DNA of 15,371 nucleotides from Ruminococcaceae bacterium UBA1405 (GCA_002305685.1 DBQB01000027.1:1-15371); one strand, 5' to 3'. Shown: positions 1-7,756, counted from the first letter of the stretch. The notes: generated by a model not told the origin, from the sequence alone. Numbers and translations are program-made.

Positions 1-151
1 TCTACCTAGAAGGGAGCATATCAAGCTGTGGCGGCGCACCTTTTTTTGCGCGATATCCAACGTGCAGAAAATTGGGACAGGATGGTAACGTTATGCCAGT
101 GTTTGGGATATAGGAGATGTAAGGCGAAAATACAGGGAGGGAGAACCACAG

Positions 152-664
152 ATGGAACAGAATATGGAGGAGGTGTACCGGCAATATGCCCAGCAGGTGT
201 ATCGATATCTGTTCAGCCTTTGCCATGATGAGGCATTGGCGGAGGAACTGACCCAGGAAACTTTTTATCAGGCGGTACGTTCGGTGAAGCGGTATGACGC
301 AAGCTGCAAAATTTCTGTATGGCTGTGCCAAATCGGAAAGCATTTGTGGTTTCAGGAGCTGCGCAAACGAAAACGCCGCAAACAGTATGAAACCGAAAGT
401 GAACAGGAACTATGGCAGCAACCGGATCTTTCTGCCAATGTGGAGGCAGCCGCCGAAACCAGTGAGGAAGCGCGGGCGTTGTTTCGTGCCATTCATAAGT
501 TGGAAGAGCCTATGCGGGAAGTGATCTACCTACGGCTGACGGGAAACTTTACCTTTCGGGAGATTGGAGAGCTGATGGAGCGGGACGAGAACTGGGCCAG
601 AGTTACCTTTTACAGAGGCAAACAAAAGCTTCGGCAAAGGAGGAAAGAGCAGGATGAAATGTGA
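152..664 (+). CDS. ECF-type sigma-70 family RNA polymerase sigma factor
   Basis: This 170-residue protein has the two-domain layout of extracytoplasmic-function sigma factors, which direct RNA polymerase to a small regulon after a cell-surface signal. Residues about 1-75 look like region 2 (the EELTQETFYQAV stretch, then an aromatic-rich segment). A variable acidic linker follows, and residues about 110-165 look like region 4, with a helix-turn-helix around FTFREIGELM and a basic end. The start at 152 is chosen because GGGAGGGAG at 137-145 is well spaced from the ATG. Its stop overlaps the start of the next gene, a zinc-finger anti-sigma factor, by 11 bases, which is the usual arrangement for such pairs. 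I could not recognise an autoregulatory promoter upstream. The family is clear; the signal and regulon are not. Confidence 0.9.
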   Translation: MEQNMEEVYRQYAQQVYRYLFSLCHDEALAEELTQETFYQAVRSVKRYDASCKISVWLCQIGKHLWFQELRKRKRRKQYETESEQELWQQPDLSANVEAAAETSEEARALFRAIHKLEEPMREVIYLRLTGNFTFREIGELMERDENWARVTFYRGKQKLRQRRKEQDEM

Positions 665-1235
665 AATCATAAAAGATTTGATGCCGCTGTATATTGACGG
701 CCTTGCCAGCGCTGAAAGCGTGGAGGAACTGCAGCAGCATCTGAAAAACTGTCCGGAGTGTCGCCAATATTTGGATGAAATGCGGGGAAAGCTATCGGAA
801 ATCCCCAAAGCAGAAATTCCTCGAAAACTGGATTTTCTGAAAAAGCTGAAACGGCGGCACAGAGCAATCCTCGTGGGAAGCGGTATATTTTTGGCATTGA
901 TATTTCTTCTGATCAAAGTTTTTGTGATTGGTTTTCCGGTACGCCTGGAAGATGTGCAGCTACAGACCTTCTCGGATGGGGAGAATTTTCAGCTAACCAT
1001 GCAGCTGAAAAACGGGGAGAACAAAGCGCTGTATTTTGTGGATTCCCGGTGGGACAGCCATGAGATTGTTCTTCGCCCATACTGGTCGGTACGGCTGCCT
1101 TTTGACGATGCGTCCGATAGCTGTACGCTGGGCTATTCTCTGACAGGAGAGGAGGAAATGCGGTTGACACTGCTGTTTGCGGATGGAGAAAAGACCTTTA
1201 TGGGAGATACACCGCTCAATGAAGAAGCGTCATGA
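654..1235 (+). CDS. zinc-finger (zf-HC2) membrane anti-sigma factor
   Basis: The 193-residue product is the probable inhibitor of the sigma factor encoded just upstream. The N-terminus carries the ligands of the anti-sigma zinc finger: Cys3, His29, Cys33 and Cys36 (HLKNCPEC). One transmembrane helix lies at about residues 71-94 after a basic stretch (KRRHR). The remaining roughly 100 residues would be outside the cell and probably sense the signal; I do not recognise that domain. AAAGGAGG at 636-643 supports the ATG at 654. By family knowledge the cytoplasmic finger holds the sigma factor until the sensor domain responds, often through proteolysis. Here that mechanism is inferred. A terminator follows at once, so the pair looks like a closed two-gene unit. 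Confidence 0.88.
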   Translation: MKCEIIKDLMPLYIDGLASAESVEELQQHLKNCPECRQYLDEMRGKLSEIPKAEIPRKLDFLKKLKRRHRAILVGSGIFLALIFLLIKVFVIGFPVRLEDVQLQTFSDGENFQLTMQLKNGENKALYFVDSRWDSHEIVLRPYWSVRLPFDDASDSCTLGYSLTGEEEMRLTLLFADGEKTFMGDTPLNEEAS

Positions 1236-1274
1236 AACAGAATATTCTAAAAGGTTTGATCAAATAGCGGAAAG

Positions 1275-1317
1275 ATTCCCCGGCTGCCTGATGATGGCCG
1301 GGGAATTTGATTTTTTG
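1275..1317 (+). terminator. terminator of the sigma/anti-sigma operon
   Basis: A 10-bp perfect stem (ATTCCCCGGC with GCCGGGGAAT) closes a 12-base loop. It is followed by TTGATTTTTTG. It lies 40 bases after the anti-sigma stop. Confidence 0.88.
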
Positions 1318-1401
1318 TCATTGCAAACAGGGCAGATGCCACAAAATAACGGAAAAAATATCGTCACAGAAAAAATTACTTTTCTATTTCTATTTGTTAA
1401 A

Positions 1402-1419
1402 AATTATGATACAATGAGA
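1402..1419 (+). promoter_or_regulatory. possible extended -10 promoter ahead of the broken paralogue
   Basis: TGATACAATG has a TGn extension directly before a TACAAT -10 hexamer. It is set in very AT-rich sequence about 50 bases upstream of the ATG at 1467. No good -35 is seen at 17 bases, so the extended -10 would carry recognition. Confidence 0.4.
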
Positions 1420-1466
1420 ATGAAAACAGAAACATTTCCCGAAGAAGATAGAAGGAGCGATGAAAG

Positions 1467-2089
1467 ATGCGGCGATTTCGTCTTTGGCTTTCTTCCCCGC
1501 CGGTTTCCATGGGGCTGCTGGTGATAGGGCTGGCGCTGCTGCTCTGGCTTTTTAACAACGTAAACTTTGGGGAAGATGATTTTCTGCGCCGGTTTCGGGA
1601 TGCAGACGGAAACTTTTCCTATCCCGAGCTGCCTTTTGGCAGCGATCTTCGATATACCGGCATCATCATTGGATATATGACGCTGGATGAGGACAATCTG
1701 ACGCCGGGGGTTTATGGTGAAGCGGAGATCCAGGGGGATTTCTATGACCATAAGCAGTCGGTCTTTAGCATTTACAACCACAATTCCTATGTCACTGTAT
1801 GGTTTCGTCAGCAGCAGTTGTTTGCTGTGCAGTGGGAATTTGAGAGCGGCGACAAAGGGGATTGAAACGGGCTTTGAAGGTGCTGCTGGAAAGCTACGGG
1901 GAGCCTGAGAGCACCACCGGGACCGAAGGGGCGCTGGAGGTGGAGAGATACCGCTGGACGTCGCAGGGGGAGCGCCCCACCACCCTGACCTGCTCCCTCT
2001 ATACCGACCCGGAAAAAGAGGAGGTCATCTGGTTTCGGCGCAGGCCGGACACCTATCGGTTTGTGATCGATGTATTCTGTGATCCATAG
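1467..2089 (+). pseudogene. frameshifted membrane-anchored paralogue of the next lipoprotein
   Basis: Two overlapping frames together encode one protein of the same family as the lipoprotein downstream. The first (1467-1865) starts with an N-terminal membrane anchor at about residues 14-30. It then has FSYPELPFGS, matching FAYPGLPFGS in the neighbour, and stops after WEFESGDKGD. The second frame (from a TTG at 1862) continues with LKRALKVLLESYGEP. The neighbour reads straight through WGFNTDEEQD into VENVLALLKETYGEP. The two halves align without a gap if one T is restored at the TTGA overlap (1862-1865). AAGGAG at 1452-1457 supports the 1467 start. The simplest reading is a 1-base deletion, real or from sequencing. 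Translational coupling through the TTGA overlap, or programmed -1 slippage, are less likely; I see no canonical slippery heptamer. Function is unknown. Confidence 0.75.
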
Positions 2090-2158
2090 TTTCCAGTATC
2101 GGTTTCCTTGCCTGTTATTGACAGACTTCAGTTGCCACAGAGGAAAGGAAGATATACG

Positions 2159-2812
2159 ATGAAAAAGATAAATGTACCGCATAACCATCATCGCCGATTA
2201 TCGATTGTCATAATGTTCTGCGCCGTGCTGTGCTTGGGTCTGCTGGGATGCAGCAAACAGCCGGTCAGCGATGATTTTTTCAAACAACTCAAGGACGATA
2301 CCGGCCATTTTGCCTATCCGGGCCTTCCTTTTGGCAGTACGCCGGAGCAGGCGCAGGAGGTTCTGGGAATCTCTCTGGGGGAACCCAACGAGACACAGAA
2401 CAGTGTTTACGTTTACGGCCGTGAGGATTTGATCCCCACCTACTATTTTCCGGAAAAACCAGTGGGCAGTATCTATGGGCTGGACGTGGGGTGTGATTTG
2501 CAGTTCCTCAATGGCGGGCTTTGGGCGATCACCTGGGGATTCAATACCGATGAGGAGCAGGATGTGGAGAATGTGCTGGCGCTGCTGAAGGAAACCTATG
2601 GGGAACCGGATACCTCCCAGAGTAACCAGGTGCTAAACTGCACGACCCAGTCCAACCGCTGGATCGTAGAGGGGGAGGATTATTTTACCAGCCTTACCTG
2701 TTCTGTATCTTTCAATCCGGCCGAGGGCAAAAAGACTCCTTATAGTTTTGCCATTGGCCTGATGTACAACCAATGGACCGATGTGGAGGGCAATCCCTAT
2801 CCGGAGAAATGA
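2159..2812 (+). CDS. putative lipoprotein of unknown function
   Basis: This 217-residue protein begins with a basic segment and a hydrophobic stretch ending in the lipobox LLGC (Cys31). It should therefore be exported and lipid-anchored on the outside of the membrane. The mature part has no motif I recognise. Landmarks are FAYPGLPFGSTPEQAQ near the N-terminus and a later KETYGEP; FPFG- and YGEP-like features recur in the paralogue upstream. The ATG at 2159 is preferred over a TTG 51 bases earlier because AGGAAAGGAAG lies just upstream and because this start exposes the signal peptide. It sits 69 bases after the broken copy, so the two are a tandem duplication. Proximity to the ECF sigma/anti-sigma pair suggests a link to envelope sensing, but a terminator separates them and that is inference only. 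Confidence 0.8.
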   Translation: MKKINVPHNHHRRLSIVIMFCAVLCLGLLGCSKQPVSDDFFKQLKDDTGHFAYPGLPFGSTPEQAQEVLGISLGEPNETQNSVYVYGREDLIPTYYFPEKPVGSIYGLDVGCDLQFLNGGLWAITWGFNTDEEQDVENVLALLKETYGEPDTSQSNQVLNCTTQSNRWIVEGEDYFTSLTCSVSFNPAEGKKTPYSFAIGLMYNQWTDVEGNPYPEK

Positions 2813-2880
2813 TCTGGCCAAAGATATGGATACTGGAACAAAAATGCATAAAATTTTATCAAAAACTTTGTAACTTTTTT

Positions 2881-2903
2881 TCGCATTTTCCTGTCGCATT
2901 TTC
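2881..2903 (+). repeat. direct repeat of TCGCATTTTC, 13-base period
   Basis: The 10-mer TCGCATTTTC occurs twice exactly, at 2881-2890 and 2894-2903, separated by CTG. The pair lies upstream of a TATATC (2918-2923) that could be the -10 of the gene at 2959, in place of a recognisable -35. It may be a regulator site. Confidence 0.5.
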
Positions 2904-2958
2904 TTCTAAAAAACGGTTATATCAATAGAACCGAATTTTGGGAGAGGAACGTGGAAGG

Positions 2959-3408
2959 ATGAATGGGATGTGGAAAATGCTGGCGGGCGCAATCTGTGTC
3001 CTGGCGCTGTTTTGGGCGCTGCTGCTCTGTCAGGGAGGACAGGGACAGACACCGGAAGCTTCCGGACTGCCGGAGAGAGGGGCTTCGGCACAGCGCTCAC
3101 TGCGGCTTCTGGGGGAGAGAGGTTATGATTTGCCCACTTGCCCGCCTGCCGGCGAAACTTCTGCGCTGATCCCTCTCCGCGGTTCTCAGGACACCCTGCG
3201 GCTGATGATGCCGCAGGCTGAAGCCTTTTCCCATGTCTCCCTGCGGTTACCCGACGGAGTAACGGTATATGCTGCGGCAGGGGGGTATGTGATGGTGGAG
3301 ATCCCTGTGCCGGGTCAAGAACACCCCCAGCGGATTGTCATCACCGTCCCACAGCCTAGTGACCTTACAGGAATATCCAGGCTGCCGGAAAAGCGGGAGG
3401 CGCTGTAG
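2959..3408 (+). CDS. small membrane-anchored protein, function unknown
   Basis: The 149-residue product has one N-terminal hydrophobic helix (about residues 7-24, MLAGAICVLALFWALLLC) and no charged cluster after it, so it is probably anchored with its body outside. The Cys at the end of the helix is preceded by Leu, not Gly/Ala/Ser, so it does not fit a lipobox. The rest is rich in Gly, Pro and Leu. It contains a beta-strand-like stretch (VSLRLPDGVTVYAAAGGY) and an IVITVPQPSD segment, and matches no family I know. The start at 2959 has GGAGAGGAA about 9 bases upstream; an in-frame TTG at 2938 and ATG at 2968 are alternatives. It is closed by a strong terminator 38 bases downstream. Confidence 0.7.
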   Translation: MNGMWKMLAGAICVLALFWALLLCQGGQGQTPEASGLPERGASAQRSLRLLGERGYDLPTCPPAGETSALIPLRGSQDTLRLMMPQAEAFSHVSLRLPDGVTVYAAAGGYVMVEIPVPGQEHPQRIVITVPQPSDLTGISRLPEKREAL

Positions 3409-3445
3409 TGGGTGAAAAGAACACTGTGAGGGTGATCCGGTATCG

Positions 3446-3478
3446 GAGGCTTTCCCATGACGGGAAGGCCTCTTTTTT
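3446..3478 (+). terminator. rho-independent terminator
   Basis: GAGGCTTTCCC pairs over 11 bp (one G-T) with GGGAAGGCCTC across the short loop ATGAC. It is followed by TTTTTT. It ends the unit containing the gene at 2959. Confidence 0.92.
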
Positions 3479-3571
3479 ATTTTATGGGGCGGTTCATAGA
3501 TCTGTTGGGAGGGGATTGTTGTATTTTTTCGGCGGTTTATACATGAGAACGTGGAAAACTTTTGGATGTTA

Positions 3572-3580
3572 TTTGTCGAA
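3572..3580 (+). promoter_or_regulatory. perfect Spo0A-box-like site
   Basis: TTTGTCGAA matches the core Spo0A (0A) box, TGTCGAA with leading TT. It lies 37 bases upstream of the ATG at 3618, a gene that now looks decayed. Site function is inferred; a 9-mer like this has roughly a one-in-ten chance of appearing somewhere in a window this size. Confidence 0.4.
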
Positions 3581-3617
3581 TGATGTTGCGTTTAAATAAG
3601 ATGGAGGGTTATATAGG

Positions 3618-4332
3618 ATGGAAAGGAGATTTTTGAAGTTTTGCTGCAAAAATGCGCGGCAGAGAAAACAAAGGAGAGGTCAGGAAGATGAAAAGGTACT
3701 GCTATCTGGTATTTTATGGCTGCTGATAATGTCGTCAAGCATTTTGGTTGTGGGTTGGTGATGTGGAAAGCGACAAAGCAGGATATGTGCCGGATAAGCA
3801 GGCCGGAGACCGGGCAGAGAGAAGCGAACAAATTCTCGCCCCCAAATATGCTGAGCTGGAGGAGTTTGCAAAAACTTACAGCACTCGCCAGTTTTGCTAC
3901 CGGCGTCGAATTGTCCCAATCGCAAAGTTTCCAGTTTGTGTTATCTGGTTCCCAATTTGGATCAGAACAGATGACGGTTTATTACATTCCTTTGCGGAAG
4001 AACCATGGGAGATCTTGTCTCTCACCGAGAAATTCAACGTGTCGGCTCAGTTGGATTTCTCCGGAAGAAATGATATGTTATCCTATTATTAGGAAAGCAT
4101 TATGCTGATTTGGATAAAGGACGGACGGGAGATTGAAATGGCAGGGCTCGATGGGTATAGCTGAGACAGACGACTGCTTTTGCGGCAAAAGGTGGTCGTT
4201 TCGGATGAAGGTGCAGTAGCAGAATTTGCATCTGCTACCATACCGGAAAGCCGCTGTGCGAATTCCTGTTTGGATGACGGGTGCTTCCGGCATCTACTGT
4301 GGAAATGGCTGGATGGCAATGGCATTCTTTGA
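3618..4332 (+). pseudogene. decayed membrane-anchored protein gene
   Basis: The start is an ATG at 3618 with GGAGGG 9 bases upstream. It reads a basic N-terminus and then a transmembrane helix (SGILWLLIMSSSILVVG) before a TGA at 3759. The sensible continuation is in the +1 frame: GDVESDKAGYVPDKQAG, then LAPKYAELEEFAKTYS. It then appears to move to another frame (SFATGVELSQSQSFQFV, SGSQFGSEQMTVYYI) and back (EILSLTEKFNVSAQLDF). In-frame TAG at 4090 and TGA at 4162 follow, with coding-like text after them (IWIKDGREIEMAGLDGYS; RQKVVVSDEGAVAEF). At least four lesions are needed for one product, so this looks like a pseudogene of an anchored extracellular protein. An alternative start is the ATG at 3688 behind AAAGGAGAGG. 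The part after 4092 is less certain and may be a separate fragment. I do not recognise the family. Confidence 0.45.
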
Positions 4333-4613
4333 GGTTTTTTGAGGAGGGACGGCCCCAAAACAGTGAGGAAGAATCCTACCCAGGCGAATATAGGATAAAA
4401 AAGGTTGAGTCAAATATTGAAAAGGGAAAGCGGCATTTCCTTTGATTGGTAAGGCCGGATGCTGTCAATGGATCGATATAGTGTTTGGTATTACAAAATA
4501 TCCGCTCGATGTTCCGATGTTCGTACAGGGGAGGAGCAATTCTGATACATGTTGACTGTAAACCGTTTTATGACTCTAACAATGTTTTTGCCTTTCATTG
4601 GTTCCCTTGCCCA
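4333..4613. other. non-coding stretch, no feature recognised
   Basis: No reading frame here has a ribosome site and coding character. A weak hairpin near 4425-4442 (AAAGGGAAA with TTTCCTTT) lacks a proper T run. The stretch may be residual decayed sequence from the pseudogene to the left. Confidence 0.5.
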
Positions 4614-4643
4614 TTGACAAATCCCTTTCCATCGTGCTATATT
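4614..4643 (+). promoter_or_regulatory. sigma-A promoter of the valS T-box leader
   Basis: A perfect TTGACA (4614-4619) and TATATT (4638-4643) are 18 bases apart. Transcription should start near 4650, giving a leader of about 390 bases before valS. Confidence 0.88.
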
Positions 4644-4654
4644 GATAAAGAACA

Positions 4655-4978
4655 AACACGTGGATGGGGAATAGTATGCCGGAGGCCGTAAGGCTTCCAT
4701 ATCCCGCTGCAGAGAGCCGTTGTCCGGTGCAAAACGGTGTGGGAGAAAGGCGGAAGTCGCCCCGGAGTGGTTTTGCCCAAGGCCGGTAAAAATATACTGT
4801 AGCCGGTAAGCAAAGACGGGAGCCATCCGTTACAGCGGCAGGGGATTGGATTGTTCCAGTGCCCGATGAGTGCATCCGGTTTCGGATGAATAAGAGTGGT
4901 ACCGCGAAGGGAAAATGATTTTGTCCTTTCGTCTCTTACGGCCAGAGCGCCGGGGGAGACGAAAGGACTTTTCTTTTT
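4655..4978 (+). promoter_or_regulatory. T-box riboswitch leader of valS (valine specifier GUC)
   Basis: This leader RNA senses uncharged tRNA-Val and lets transcription continue into valS. The T-box sequence AGAGTGGTACCGCG is at 4893-4906. Stem I opens with the typical GCAGAGAGCCG (from about 4707). Its distal arms include GCAAAAC pairing with GTTTTGC. In the GGAAGTCGCCCCGGAGTGG segment, the codon before the conserved CCGGAGT part is GTC at 4756-4758, a valine codon, agreeing with the gene downstream. Stem III is CATCCG-GTTT-CGGATG at 4873-4888, just before the antiterminator. A terminator with a perfect 13-bp stem follows. An extra hairpin, GGAGGCC-GTAA-GGCTTCC (4681-4698), precedes stem I. 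Specifier placement is by pattern and is less certain than the T-box itself. Confidence 0.95.
4923..4978 (+). terminator. regulatory terminator of the valS T-box
   Basis: GTCCTTTCGTCTC pairs perfectly over 13 bp with GAGACGAAAGGAC. It is followed by TTTTCTTTTT. It lies directly after the T-box sequence and is the terminator that the antiterminator excludes when uncharged tRNA is bound. Confidence 0.95.
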
Positions 4979-5040
4979 GGGCGCTGATATGGCATCGATC
5001 TTCTCTCCCCAAATATCCATCGAGAAAGGAAGCGTACCAG

Positions 5041-7737
5041 ATGCGAAAAGAACTGGAAAAGGTTTATGACCCCAAACAGGTGGAAGACCGGATTTATGAT
5101 TTTTGGCTCAAGGGCAACTACTTTCACGCGGAAGTAGAGCCGGATAAAACTCCTTATACCATTGTGATCCCACCGCCCAACATCACCGGGCAGCTGCATA
5201 TGGGCCATGCGCTGGACAATACGCTGCAGGATATTCTGATTCGTTGGCGCCGGATGCAGGGGTATAACGCTCTTTGGATGCCTGGCACCGACCATGCTTC
5301 CATCGCTACCGAGGCCAAGATTGTGGAGGCGATGCGCAAAGAGGGAATCACCAAAGAGCAGATCGGCCGGGAAGCCTTTTTGGAGCGGGCTTGGAAATGG
5401 AAGGAACAGTATGGCGGACGGATCATCCAGCAGCTGAAGAAGATGGGTTCCTCCTGCGACTGGGCGAGAGAACGTTTTACCATGGATGAAGGGTGTTCCA
5501 AAGCGGTACAGGAGGTGTTCCTGCGCCTTTACAATAAGGGTCTGATCTATCGCGGCAACCGGATGGTTAACTGGTGTCCTCATTGTAATACCTCCATCTC
5601 GGATGCTGAGGTGGAATATGCACCGCAAAACGGCAACTTCTGGCATCTGCTTTATCAGGTGAAGGAGACCGGAGAGTATCTGGAGCTGGCCACCACCCGG
5701 CCTGAGACGATGCTGGGCGATACCGCCGTTGCCATCAATGGGGAAGATCCCCGTTACGCTCATCTCCACGGCTGTCATGTGATTTTGCCGCTGTTAAACA
5801 AAGAGATTCCCATCGTCTGCGACGAACATGCCGATATGGAAAAGGGTACCGGTGTGGTTAAGATCACCCCGGCCCATGACCCCAACGACTATGAAGTGGG
5901 CAAACGCCACAACCTGCCCGGCGTGCGGGTATTCACCTACGACGGCCATATGACCGGTGCGGCGGACAAAGCGGCTGCCGATGAACTGTTTGCCAGCGGA
6001 AAGGCCACTGCGGATGAACCTGAGGTTTTGGACTGCGGCAAATACGCTGGGATGACCACCATGGAGGCCAGAAAAGCCATTTTGGCAGATCTGGAAGCCT
6101 GCGGTGCACTGAAATCGGTGGAACCGCTGACCCATGAGGTAGGCACCTGCTACCGCTGCCATACCACCATCGAGCCGATGATCTCCAAACAGTGGTTTGT
6201 GAAGATGGCGCCGCTGGCTGCTCCCGCCAACGCGGTGGTGCGGGAAGGCAAAACCAAGTTTGTCCCCGAGCGGTTTGAGAAGATCTACTTTAACTGGATG
6301 GAGAACGTCAAAGACTGGTGTATCTCCCGTCAGCTGTGGTGGGGCCATCGGATTCCCGCCTACTACTGCGCCGATTGTGGGGAGACGGTGGTCTCCAAGG
6401 AGGCGGTGCATACCTGTCCCAAATGCGGCAGCAGCCGTATGGAGCAGGACCCCGATACGCTGGATACCTGGTTCTCCTCCGCTCTCTGGCCTTTCTCCAC
6501 GCTGGGATGGCCGGATGAAACCCCGGAGCTGAAGCATTTCTATCCCACCAGCACTCTGGTGACCGGTTATGACATCATCTTCTTCTGGGTGGCCAGAATG
6601 ATCTTCTCCGGTGTGGAGCATATGGGACAGACCCCCTTTGATACGGTGCTGATTCATGGCCTGGTGCGGGATGAGCAGGGACGCAAGATGTCCAAATCCT
6701 TGGGCAACGGTGTGGACCCGCTGGAAGTCATTGACGAGTTTGGCGCCGACGCCCTGCGTCTGACCCTTGCCACCGGAAACAGCCCAGGAAACGATATGCG
6801 GTATTCCGACGCCAAGGTTCGGGCCAGCCGCAACTTTGCCAACAAGCTGTGGAACGCCTCCCGCTTTATCCTGATGAACCTGACCGACGAGGAGATGCAG
6901 GTAGCGTTGCCTGACACCCTTGCCATTGAGGATAAATGGCTGCTGAGCCAGTATAATACTCTGGTGCGGGAAGCCACCGACAATCTGGAAAAGTTTGAGC
7001 TGGGTATCGCGGTACAGAAGATCTATGACTTTATCTGGGATATTCTCTGCGACTGGTATATCGAGCTGACCAAGTCCCGTTTGCAATCTGGCGGGGATAC
7101 TGCCAAGGCGGCCCGTCAGATACTGGTGTATGTGATGAGCAACACCCTCAAGCTGCTGCATCCCTTTATGCCCTTTATCACCGAGGAAATCTGGCAGGCG
7201 CTCCCTCACGAAGGGGAGAGCATTATGGTTTCCCAGTGGCCTAAGTACAGCGAGGAACTGAACTTTAAGACCGAGGAAGCCCAGTTTACCATGGTGATGG
7301 ATGCCATCAAGGCCATCCGCAACCGTCGTGCCGAGATGAATGTACCGCCCTCCAAAAAGGCGAGCGTTCACATCGAGACCGACTCTCCCAAGGTGTTTGA
7401 GGAATGCGCCCCCTTCTTCACCCGCCTGGCCTCCGCCTCCCAGGTGGAGATCGGCAGCGGCTTTGATATGCCTTCGGCGGTGCAGGTAATCACCGACAGC
7501 GCCAGAATCTTTATCCCCATGGATGAACTCATCGACAAGGAGAAGGAGCTGGCCCGCCTCAACAAAGAGAAAGCTTCCTGCCAGAAGGATATCGACTTTG
7601 TGCAGAACAAGCTGAACAATCCCGGCTTTGTGGCCAAAGCACCCGCCCATCTGGTGGAAAATGAACGGCAGCGTTTGGCGACCGCCCAGGAGCGTCTTGC
7701 TAAGATTGAGGAGAGCATTGCTGTTTTGCTCAAATAA
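5041..7737 (+). CDS. valS: valyl-tRNA synthetase
   Basis: This 898-residue class I synthetase charges tRNA-Val with valine in the cytoplasm. The HIGH-type motif is HMGH at residues 53-56, after PPPNITGQL. The KMSKS loop is at 549-553, preceded by GLVRDEQGR. The inserted editing domain carries TTRPETMLGDTAVA and GTGVVKITPAHDPNDYEVG, which removes mischarged threonine. Cysteine pairs (WCPHC; YYCADC with TCPKC near 443-462) suggest zinc-binding knuckles. The C-terminal 60 residues form the charged coiled-coil arm that contacts tRNA. Length fits the family. The ATG at 5041 has AGAAAGGAAG upstream; the open frame runs further back only through the T-box leader. Expression is controlled by that T-box. 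A terminator follows the stop. Confidence 0.98.
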   Translation: MRKELEKVYDPKQVEDRIYDFWLKGNYFHAEVEPDKTPYTIVIPPPNITGQLHMGHALDNTLQDILIRWRRMQGYNALWMPGTDHASIATEAKIVEAMRKEGITKEQIGREAFLERAWKWKEQYGGRIIQQLKKMGSSCDWARERFTMDEGCSKAVQEVFLRLYNKGLIYRGNRMVNWCPHCNTSISDAEVEYAPQNGNFWHLLYQVKETGEYLELATTRPETMLGDTAVAINGEDPRYAHLHGCHVILPLLNKEIPIVCDEHADMEKGTGVVKITPAHDPNDYEVGKRHNLPGVRVFTYDGHMTGAADKAAADELFASGKATADEPEVLDCGKYAGMTTMEARKAILADLEACGALKSVEPLTHEVGTCYRCHTTIEPMISKQWFVKMAPLAAPANAVVREGKTKFVPERFEKIYFNWMENVKDWCISRQLWWGHRIPAYYCADCGETVVSKEAVHTCPKCGSSRMEQDPDTLDTWFSSALWPFSTLGWPDETPELKHFYPTSTLVTGYDIIFFWVARMIFSGVEHMGQTPFDTVLIHGLVRDEQGRKMSKSLGNGVDPLEVIDEFGADALRLTLATGNSPGNDMRYSDAKVRASRNFANKLWNASRFILMNLTDEEMQVALPDTLAIEDKWLLSQYNTLVREATDNLEKFELGIAVQKIYDFIWDILCDWYIELTKSRLQSGGDTAKAARQILVYVMSNTLKLLHPFMPFITEEIWQALPHEGESIMVSQWPKYSEELNFKTEEAQFTMVMDAIKAIRNRRAEMNVPPSKKASVHIETDSPKVFEECAPFFTRLASASQVEIGSGFDMPSAVQVITDSARIFIPMDELIDKEKELARLNKEKASCQKDIDFVQNKLNNPGFVAKAPAHLVENERQRLATAQERLAKIEESIAVLLK

Positions 7738-7756
7738 ATCCGTACTATGTTGGCCT

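Noticed and set aside
60..151. Autoregulatory ECF promoter upstream of the sigma factor gene
   Set aside because: No AAC/CGT-type pair at proper spacing could be recognised; AT patches near 107-112 are too weak to call.
2914..2933. Short dyad CGGTT-N10-AACCG near 2914-2933
   Set aside because: Only 5 bp per arm with a 10-base gap; expected often by chance.
3408..3599. 63-residue frame starting at the stop of the gene at 2959
   Set aside because: It reads straight through the strong terminator at 3446-3478 and has no ribosome site of its own.
4936..5778. Long minus-strand open frames opposite valS (4936-5778 and 5794-7872)
   Set aside because: They lie opposite the highly conserved valS frame, lack ribosome sites and recognisable motifs, and arise from its codon bias.
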